From Bermanella sp034110565 (lineage in GTDB: Bacteria; Pseudomonadota; Gammaproteobacteria; Pseudomonadales; Oceanobacteraceae), in NCBI GenBank assembly GCA_034110565.1, contig JAWUYY010000070.1, forward strand, positions 1 to 11,882: a DNA stretch of 11,882 bases, written 5' to 3'. The notes beneath the pieces were generated by a model. That model saw nothing but the letters and a program-made list of their open reading frames with translations. It was not told the DNA's origin and ran no database searches. The first letter of the stretch is position 1; each line of letters opens with the position of its first letter. A program made the position numbers and the translations under genes. Of this stretch, positions 1 through 4,660 are shown one piece after another.

Positions 1-1992
1 CTGCGCGAACAATTACTCAAACTTAAAATCAGTAAATATAATCAAGCCCGTTGTCCAGTTGAAAACTGGCCTGAGTGGCTATTGGATTTAAAGAATAATC
101 ATACAAAGTATTTGTTGTTGGTTGATCAAACCTTTGCGGATGCTTCAATCGAATTCTCTGGTGGCTCAGCGCAAAGTTTCGAGCGTATGTTGGACTGGGC
201 CATTGATCGCTTAGGCGATGACGCCCAATTACACGTCGTTATTAAAATACACCCAGATGTTTTATTGGGTAAAAAAACGGGTTATTTATTTGATGGGTTA
301 AACGCTAAGCAGTTAGATAGTTCGGTTGCTAAGCGAATTCATTTATTAAGTGATGATGTGTCGCCGACGGATTTAATATCTATGGCCAGTGATGTGGCAA
401 CCGTTAGTAGCCAGATGGGGTTTGAGGCGCTTTGGCAGCATAAATCCGTTACCTGCTTTGCATGGCCATTTTATGCTGGGCGAGGTTTAACCCAAGATAA
501 GTGCGAACAGCCTTTAAATTATCAACGCAAACCTGTTTTATTAAATCAATTACTACAAGCTGCTTTGCTTGATTACCCAACGTATTTGCATCCTGATACT
601 CAAGACGTGTGTGAGTTTGAAGATATCGTTGATTATTTACAGGCTCATTTTTTAACTCGTCAAATGCAGTGCGATGAATTGGCTGTGCCCAATGTGAGTT
701 TATGGAAACGTAGTTTTATTCCTGAATTTATTTCGTCTTCGGCAAAAAAAATACGCTTTAGTGAATTGAAAGGAAGTGGTGTGACCTTGCTTTGGGGGAT
801 GAAGAATTTTGCTGGGACGGTTGATGTGGACTCCCACCTTCGTGGGAGTGACGAAGAGTACAGGAGTGACGAAGAGTACAGGAGTGACGAAGAGTACAGG
901 AGTGACGAAGAGTACAGGAGTGACGAAGAGTACAGGAGTGACGAAGAGTGCAGGAGTGACGAAGGAAATAAGAACGGCGAAGAGAACGGGAGTTACGAAG
1001 AAAACTCAAGTGACCTTCATGCGCCTTACCTGCGAAGGCAGGTATCCAACTCTAATACTTCAACTAGTTCTACAGGCTCTCAATCAAACCAAAACATTTG
1101 GCGCATTGAAGATGGTTTTATTCGCTCAGTTGGTTTGGGGGCGGATCTGCGTCGCCCAAGTTCGTTGGTATTGGATGATCTGGGTATTTATTATAACGGT
1201 AAGCAGCCTTCTCGTTTAGAGTGCTTGCTTGAAAATTATAAGCTTAACGCTTATGAACAACATCGTGCGGCCAGACTGTTAACTCAGCTGTGCGAGTCCA
1301 ATATTACTAAATACAATGTTGAAAGCACCAGTGATGTAGAGCACTTTGTGACACAGGTAAATGGTAGGGAGGTTGTGCTGGTTACAGGGCAGTTTCAGCA
1401 AGATTTATCCATGGTGTTTGGTGCTGAAGATATTCGCAATAATTTAACCTTGTTGATGCAAGTGAAAGTGGATTACCCGAGCGCGTATATTATTTACAAG
1501 GAGCATCCTGATGTTTATAGCGGTGTGCGACCTGGACGTATTGATGAAAAAGCGGTTTTTAAATATGCCGATGCTTATGTGACGGATACGAGCCTTACAG
1601 ATTTATTCAGTATCACAAATCGATTATGTACGATTTGCTCTTTGGCAGGCTTTGAAGCCTTGACCCGAGGAATCAAGGTAAGCACTTACGGATTGCCCTT
1701 TTATGCGGGTTGGGGGCTAACAGATGATAAGTGTACATTCCCTCGGCGCAGTACTGTGCGTACGACTGAAGAGTTAGCCTATGTAGCGCTTGTGATGTAT
1801 GGGCGGTATGTGAATTGGGATACGCGGCAAATTACCACGGTGGAATCGACTATACGGGATTTAGTCTGTGATATACCTCAAATTATGGCGCTTAAAACAA
1901 GTTGGTTAGCCCGACAATCCCGTAAAATACGATACTTATCCCAAGCGTTATTTAAGGCTCGTCGAGTCTATCGGTTTGGGGCTAGGAGCTAG
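1..1992 (+). CDS. kpsC: KpsC, dual-domain capsule beta-Kdo transferase (5' end outside window)
   Basis: Cytoplasmic glycosyltransferase that extends the poly-beta-Kdo linker on lyso-phosphatidylglycerol, the lipid anchor of group 2 capsules. The frame is open from base 1 with no stop, so the gene begins upstream; 663 residues are visible. Compared with E. coli KpsC as I remember it, roughly 130 N-terminal residues are missing. Numbering from visible codon 1, two tandem domains repeat the same motifs: KIHPDV at 82-87 and KEHPDV at 500-505; SSQMGFEAL at 136-144 and SLAGFEAL at 547-554; PFYAGRGLT at 156-164 and PFYAGWGLT at 566-574. The second domain opens with a Trp-Gly strand (W265) and IWRIEDGF (W367). 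E. coli has about 20 residues between these landmarks and this protein has 102, because a repeat block is inserted (residues about 277-350). kpsS follows after 2 bases, as in the usual kpsC-kpsS pair. Identity is firm; the effect of the insert on activity is unknown. Confidence 0.95.
   Translation: MREQLLKLKISKYNQARCPVENWPEWLLDLKNNHTKYLLLVDQTFADASIEFSGGSAQSFERMLDWAIDRLGDDAQLHVVIKIHPDVLLGKKTGYLFDGLNAKQLDSSVAKRIHLLSDDVSPTDLISMASDVATVSSQMGFEALWQHKSVTCFAWPFYAGRGLTQDKCEQPLNYQRKPVLLNQLLQAALLDYPTYLHPDTQDVCEFEDIVDYLQAHFLTRQMQCDELAVPNVSLWKRSFIPEFISSSAKKIRFSELKGSGVTLLWGMKNFAGTVDVDSHLRGSDEEYRSDEEYRSDEEYRSDEEYRSDEEYRSDEECRSDEGNKNGEENGSYEENSSDLHAPYLRRQVSNSNTSTSSTGSQSNQNIWRIEDGFIRSVGLGADLRRPSSLVLDDLGIYYNGKQPSRLECLLENYKLNAYEQHRAARLLTQLCESNITKYNVESTSDVEHFVTQVNGREVVLVTGQFQQDLSMVFGAEDIRNNLTLLMQVKVDYPSAYIIYKEHPDVYSGVRPGRIDEKAVFKYADAYVTDTSLTDLFSITNRLCTICSLAGFEALTRGIKVSTYGLPFYAGWGLTDDKCTFPRRSTVRTTEELAYVALVMYGRYVNWDTRQITTVESTIRDLVCDIPQIMALKTSWLARQSRKIRYLSQALFKARRVYRFGARS
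827..853 (+). repeat. Palindromic REP-like hairpin element, copy 1, inside kpsC
   Basis: A perfect 8-base stem (ACTCCCAC at 830-837, GTGGGAGT at 842-849) closes a CTTC loop. It is preceded by TGGA and followed by GACG. The layout TGGA - stem - CTTC - stem - TGACG resembles a hairpin repeat common between genes in many proteobacteria (general form TGGATTCCCGCCTTCG and its mirror); that resemblance is from memory, not a search. Here it lies in frame in kpsC, encoding about residues 276-285, including Asp-Ser-His-Leu-Arg-Gly. Its right arm GGGAGTGACGAAG runs straight into the 18-base tandem repeat and shares its sequence, so the array probably grew from this arm. Confidence 0.75.
847..1008 (+). 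repeat. 18-base tandem repeat encoding a SDEEYR hexapeptide array in KpsC
   Basis: The unit AGTGACGAAGAGTACAGG occurs five times without mismatch (847-936). A sixth copy has one change, TAC to TGC (937-954). Three diverged 18-base units follow (955-972, 973-990, 991-1008). In the kpsC frame each good unit reads Ser-Asp-Glu-Glu-Tyr-Arg, net charge about -2, giving an acidic, probably disordered stretch. Since 18 is a multiple of three, gain or loss of units cannot shift the frame. The identical copies on the left and decayed copies on the right suggest recent expansion at the left end. One plus-strand frame of the unit contains TGA; the other five frames are open, which explains spurious overlapping reading frames here. 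Confidence 0.95.
1022..1048 (-). repeat. Palindromic REP-like hairpin element, copy 2, inverted, inside kpsC
   Basis: A perfect 7-base stem (TACCTGC at 1027-1033, GCAGGTA at 1038-1044) closes a GAAG loop and is followed by TCCA at 1045-1048. Read on the minus strand it has the same plan as copy 1: TGGA, stem, CTTC loop, stem. The two copies therefore face each other and bound the tandem array, with TGGA at the left edge (827-830) and TCCA at the right edge (1045-1048). The stem sequences differ between the copies, but loop, length and flanks agree. It is read through in frame as about residues 342-350 of the visible KpsC. Confidence 0.7.
1984..1988 (+). promoter_or_regulatory. Shine-Dalgarno sequence that decides the TTG start of kpsS
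   Basis: AGGAG lies inside the last codons of kpsC, 6 bases before the TTG at 1995. The kpsC stop (TAG, 1990-1992) falls between the two. This strong, well-spaced site supports TTG as the real start and suggests that kpsS is translated by ribosomes finishing kpsC. Confidence 0.8.
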
Positions 1993-1994
1993 GT

Positions 1995-3191
1995 TTGGCT
2001 GTACTGCTGCTACAAGGACCTTTAGGGCCTTTCTTTGATCACCTTGCGCGTTCGTTTACTGGCGTGGGTTTGCCCGTTCATAAAATTCACTTTAATGGCG
2101 GTGATGAGTCTTACTATTATCAAAATAATGCGATCTCATATACCGACAGACCTGAGCAGTGGCCTGCCTTTTTAGCGCGGTTTATTCGTGATCATAATAT
2201 TCAATTAGTGATGGCCTATGGCGATTGTCGTTTTTATCATCATGAAGCTAAGCGGATTTGCATTAATAACCATGTACGTTATATCGCGTTAGAAGAGGGC
2301 TATTTAAGACCCAATTACATTACCTTAGAAATGGGTGGTGTGAATGGTCATAGCCCAATTACGCATGCAGGGGTTAAAGCGTACCAGCCAATGCATACTG
2401 TTTTCGACGAAGTGATCATGCCAGGCAATATTAGAAAACGAATTCGTTATGTTATTAAGTACTACTGCTCTCGCGTATTAAAAAAATTGAAATTTTTTCA
2501 TTACTTACATCATCGCACTTATAGTTCGGCAATGGATGCGTTGTTGTGGACGCGTGCTTATTGGCGTAAGCAACTCTATCAATGGCTTGAGCCAAATGTA
2601 AAAAATGTGATTAAACGCGGCGAATTCTTTTTAGTGCCCTTGCAAGTACATAATGATGCACAAATTGCGTTTCACAGCCAATACGATTCAAATGAAGATT
2701 TTATTCAAGAAGTCATGGAGTCGTTTTCGCAAGGTCATCGTACAGAGGGATTAGTGTTTAAACATCACCCTATGGATAGAGGGCATGTTAATTATAAATG
2801 TTATATTAATAGGCTTGCCAGAGAGTTGGGAATTTCTCAGCAGGTTAAATATATACATGACCAGCACCTTCCTTCACTGTTAAAGGCATGTAAAGGTGTG
2901 GTGACAATCAACAGTACCACCGCGTTACAAGCGTTTTATCATGAAGCGCCGGTTAAGGTGATGGGTGATGCATTCTTTGATATGCCAGGGTTGACGAATC
3001 AGAAGACTCTTGCAGAATTTTGGAACAATCCTGAAAAATCTGATCCTGAATTCTCCGACCGATTTCGTGCTTATTTGTTAGATCACGGCCAAATCAATGG
3101 CAGTTTTTATTGCCAGTTTCGTTTTACGTGTGACAACATTGTTGAGTACATGCAAAGCCATGGAATGTTAGATTTTAAATGCTCTAAATAG
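1995..3191 (+). CDS. kpsS: KpsS, capsule beta-Kdo transferase that starts the linker
   Basis: Cytoplasmic enzyme of 398 residues, about the usual family length. In E. coli KpsS adds the first beta-Kdo to lyso-phosphatidylglycerol, after which KpsC extends the chain. Family landmarks are all present: LLLQGPLGPFF near the N-terminus (residues 4-14), a YGDC segment followed by HEAKR, EEGYLRP at 100-106 followed by the GGVN stretch, QVHNDAQI in the middle, KHHPMDRGH at 256-264 and VTINST at 303-308. The last two are the usual nucleotide-sugar binding landmarks of this fold. The start is TTG, chosen because AGGAG lies 6 bases upstream and the protein then begins with MAVLLLQGP, which aligns with the KpsS core. 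Co-transcription with kpsC is very likely. No clear intrinsic terminator is visible in the 52 bases before the convergent pagL-like gene. Confidence 0.95.
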   Translation: MAVLLLQGPLGPFFDHLARSFTGVGLPVHKIHFNGGDESYYYQNNAISYTDRPEQWPAFLARFIRDHNIQLVMAYGDCRFYHHEAKRICINNHVRYIALEEGYLRPNYITLEMGGVNGHSPITHAGVKAYQPMHTVFDEVIMPGNIRKRIRYVIKYYCSRVLKKLKFFHYLHHRTYSSAMDALLWTRAYWRKQLYQWLEPNVKNVIKRGEFFLVPLQVHNDAQIAFHSQYDSNEDFIQEVMESFSQGHRTEGLVFKHHPMDRGHVNYKCYINRLARELGISQQVKYIHDQHLPSLLKACKGVVTINSTTALQAFYHEAPVKVMGDAFFDMPGLTNQKTLAEFWNNPEKSDPEFSDRFRAYLLDHGQINGSFYCQFRFTCDNIVEYMQSHGMLDFKCSK

Positions 3192-3243
3192 CTTTGATTT
3201 TAACGCTAAGTCCATCACCTCTAATTACCTACTAGGTTCGATC

Positions 3244-3810
3244 TTAAAAATTAACCCCTAGTGTGATGGTATGGGTTTCTAGTGCAGGGTTGTAATCATA
3301 TACATCACCGTTACTCATGTGTTGCCACATGTAACTAGCAAATGTATTGATGGTAAGGTCGGTTTTTAGTCCAAAGCCATAAGTCCATTGTACGGGGCCA
3401 CCATAGCGCTTCCTGCCAAAGTCATCTCTTGTCAAATAATGCACCTTACCGTGGGCGGTAAAATTCAAATTCCCATTTGAACCGCCAATGGGAATACTTA
3501 TGGCAGGTCCAAAGCCATACACGTAACCGTTGTCTTCTCCTACATTTAGCTGGCTTATGCTGAACTCAATTGCGGGTGTGATTAATGAGCCTGTCATTGG
3601 ATGTAGGCGGTGCTGAAAATACAGTTCTTTGGTGTTAATAGGGACGACTTGCTTTGAGCTGGGGGAGCCGTAACGCAGGCCTATGGTGTTCTTAAGTAGC
3701 ATGTTTGAGATGATTTCATCTAGGCTCATGTTTGATGAATAGTTATCAGCTTGGCAGTTAGCGCCGATAAGAAGTAAAGAAAGGGTGAAGCTTAGTACGA
3801 TCGATTTCAT
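3244..3810 (-). CDS. pagL: PagL-family lipid A 3-O-deacylase (outer-membrane barrel)
   Basis: Small outer-membrane beta-barrel enzyme of 188 residues. PagL removes the 3-linked acyl chain from lipid A, which in known cases lowers endotoxicity or tunes outer-membrane properties. An N-terminal signal peptide is visible (Lys2, hydrophobic 4-15, likely cleavage after Ala21). The C-terminal motif HMSNGD...NPALE supplies H164, S166, N167 and E178. The spacings H to S (2) and S to E (12) equal those of the His126-Ser128-Glu140 triad of P. aeruginosa PagL. The chain ends in Phe, as expected for a barrel inserted by the Bam complex. The ATG start has AGGA 7 bases upstream. The gene converges on kpsS and has no obvious partner gene. 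Overall identity to named PagL proteins is probably low, so the symbol rests on the active-site pattern, size and topology. Confidence 0.82.
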   Translation of the reverse strand: MKSIVLSFTLSLLLIGANCQADNYSSNMSLDEIISNMLLKNTIGLRYGSPSSKQVVPINTKELYFQHRLHPMTGSLITPAIEFSISQLNVGEDNGYVYGFGPAISIPIGGSNGNLNFTAHGKVHYLTRDDFGRKRYGGPVQWTYGFGLKTDLTINTFASYMWQHMSNGDVYDYNPALETHTITLGVNF

Positions 3811-3835
3811 AACAACGTCCTAATGGTTACGAATC

Positions 3836-3875
3836 GACCTGCATCCTTGGTAATGTTTACAAAATTCTGCAGGTC
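3836..3875. promoter_or_regulatory. Spaced inverted repeat upstream of the pagL-like gene
   Basis: GACCTGCA at 3836-3843 is matched exactly by TGCAGGTC at 3868-3875, with 24 bases between. Arm centres are 32 bases apart, about three helical turns, so both arms would lie on the same DNA face. It begins 26 bases before the ATG of the minus-strand gene. It could be a regulator site or a leader stem-loop with a large loop; no known box was recognised. Confidence 0.4.
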
Positions 3876-3893
3876 CTTGTTCTTATTAGATTA

Positions 3894-3912
3894 GTCAGGA
3901 TCTGTCAGGATT
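3894..3912. repeat. Direct repeat GTCAGGAT spaced by one helical turn
   Basis: GTCAGGATC (3894-3902) and GTCAGGATT (3904-3912) start 10 bases apart, about one turn of DNA. GTCAGGA recurs once more near 4124. The pair lies about 85-100 bases upstream of the pagL-like start, where activator sites are often found. It does not match the PhoP box as I know it. Confidence 0.35.
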
Positions 3913-4141
3913 CTTGTTATGTTGCAAAAAGGTCTATCAAAATAACAAACCATTACACTTAGGCAGGGTGAGTCAAAAAGTGGGTTGTGTTGACGGGTTT
4001 ATGCGTGGAAAATTTGGCGGTTTTTTGGGCTGCGTCTTATGATTTTAATGTATGTATTCACCTACCTTAAATGCGCTGATTTAATTAATAGAGCGTGTTT
4101 AAACTAGGATGTGATTTTAAGGAGTCAGGAATTTCAGGTAT

Positions 4142-4168
4142 AAAAAAAGCCAGCTAATAAGCTGGCTT
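4142..4168 (-). terminator. Intrinsic terminator of rpsT
   Basis: On the minus strand the stem AAGCCAGC / GCTGGCTT (plus positions 4161-4168 and 4147-4154) closes a 6-base loop. It is followed by a run of T (plus-strand A at 4142-4148). It lies about 40 bases past the rpsT stop. The plus-strand side is also T-rich (CTTCTTTTATT after 4168), so it may act in both directions. Confidence 0.85.
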
Positions 4169-4176
4169 CTTTTATT

Positions 4177-4194
4177 GGGCTTACAATCAAGCCC
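4177..4194 (-). other. Second stem-loop between rpsT stop and terminator
   Basis: GGGCTT (4177-4182) pairs exactly with AAGCCC (4189-4194) around a 6-base loop. It begins 11 bases after the rpsT stop and has no U-tract, so it is not itself a terminator. It may protect the 3' end of the short rpsT message. Confidence 0.5.
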
Positions 4195-4205
4195 ACGCTA
4201 AGCGA

Positions 4206-4472
4206 TTAACCTTTAAGGGCAACAACAGAAGCGTTCAAACGGCTTTTAACACGAGCCGCTTTGTTTTTATGCATGATGCCTTTTGTTACCATTTTATCTA
4301 CAAATGGTGCCGCAGCGGTTAAGGCTGCTTGAGCGTCGTCGTAGCTTTTCGTTTCGATGGCTGCACGTACTTTTTTGATATAAGTACGAACCATTGAACG
4401 TAGGCTAGCGTTTTGAGAGCGACGGTTAACCGCCTGACGAGCGCGTTTACGTGATCCAGCTGAATTTGCCAC
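4206..4472 (-). CDS. rpsT: 30S ribosomal protein S20
   Basis: Primary 16S rRNA-binding protein of the small subunit; 88 residues, normal for S20. It starts MANSAGSRKRARQAVNRRSQNASLRS and contains the conserved C-terminal GIMHKNKAARVKSRLNA. Lys and Arg are spread along the chain as expected for the three-helix fold. The start is GTG (4472-4470) with AAGGAG at 4481-4486, 8 bases upstream. In E. coli rpsT starts at UUG and that weak start is part of S20 autoregulation, so a non-ATG start here fits the same style of control, which is inference. It is a single-gene unit with its own promoter and terminator, divergent from murJ. Confidence 0.98.
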   Translation of the reverse strand: MANSAGSRKRARQAVNRRSQNASLRSMVRTYIKKVRAAIETKSYDDAQAALTAAAPFVDKMVTKGIMHKNKAARVKSRLNASVVALKG

Positions 4473-4522
4473 TATCAGGCTCCTTCGAAAAAGTGTGTGT
4501 ACATTAGATTTAAGGGTGCCGA

Positions 4523-4551
4523 ATTATCCGGAGTAGCGGGCTTTTTGTCAA
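4523..4551 (-). promoter_or_regulatory. Sigma-70 promoter of rpsT
   Basis: On the minus strand TTGACA (plus 4546-4551) and GATAAT (plus 4523-4528) are separated by exactly 17 bases: a consensus -35 and a 5/6 -10. The sequence after the -10, TCGGCACCC, is GC-rich, like the discriminators of promoters under ppGpp (stringent) control, as expected for a ribosomal protein gene. Transcription should start near 4516, leaving a leader of about 43 bases. Confidence 0.85.
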
Positions 4552-4588
4552 ACCCTTTGTCGGTTTAAGCCTAAATCTTATTTAAGGC

Positions 4589-4617
4589 TCGTGCCAATGG
4601 CAGGCTAAGATTACAAT
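4589..4617 (+). promoter_or_regulatory. Tentative murJ promoter
   Basis: TACAAT (4612-4617) is a 5/6 match to the -10 box, 43 bases before the murJ ATG. No good -35 lies at 16-18 bases; GTGCCA at 4591 is only 4/6 with a 15-base spacer. Offered because murJ must have a start in this divergent gap. Confidence 0.3.
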
Positions 4618-4660
4618 GGCGTCCAACTTTTAATAAAAACAATGGCTTAAGTCTGTTTGT

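Larger units (their letters stand above)
3811..4141. other. Non-coding spacer between the pagL-like gene and rpsT
   Basis: About 330 bases without a convincing protein gene on either strand. It holds a spaced inverted repeat close to the pagL-like start and a GTCAGGAT direct repeat. There is also a weak plus-strand promoter-like pair, TTGGCG at 4014-4019 and TATGAT at 4038-4043 (18-base spacer), pointing toward the rpsT terminator. I could not find a good minus-strand -35/-10 pair for the pagL-like gene, so its promoter may depend on an activator. Confidence 0.6.

Noticed and set aside
82..84. TTG at 82 as the start of kpsC
   Set aside because: The frame is open to base 1, and the residues before 82 (ISKYN...) match the internal KpsC sequence upstream of VDQTF. 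The gene is simply cut by the window edge.
847..1008. CRISPR-like array
   Set aside because: Units are 18 bases with no spacers, lie in a coding frame, and no cas gene is present.
758..1219. Overlapping reading frames on both strands rich in CTLRHS or VTKSTG repeats
   Set aside because: They arise because the 18-base unit has no stop in five of six frames. They have no family resemblance and lie inside the clear kpsC gene.
3192..3243. Terminator between kpsS and the pagL-like gene
   Set aside because: Only a 5-base palindrome around CCTACTAGG is visible, with no stable stem or T-run.
3748..3758. Lipoprotein signal (Cys19) in the pagL-like protein
   Set aside because: The residues before Cys are Gly-Ala-Asn, which does not fit a lipobox because position -1 should be Gly, Ala or Ser. 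Signal peptidase I cleavage after Ala21 and a beta-barrel fit better.
4566..4600. Hairpin AGCCTAAAT / ATTTAAGGCT and the small TGCCA-A-TGGCA palindrome in the rpsT-murJ gap
   Set aside because: The first has a bulge and the second is very short; in an AT-rich divergent gap neither stands out enough to call an operator or attenuator.
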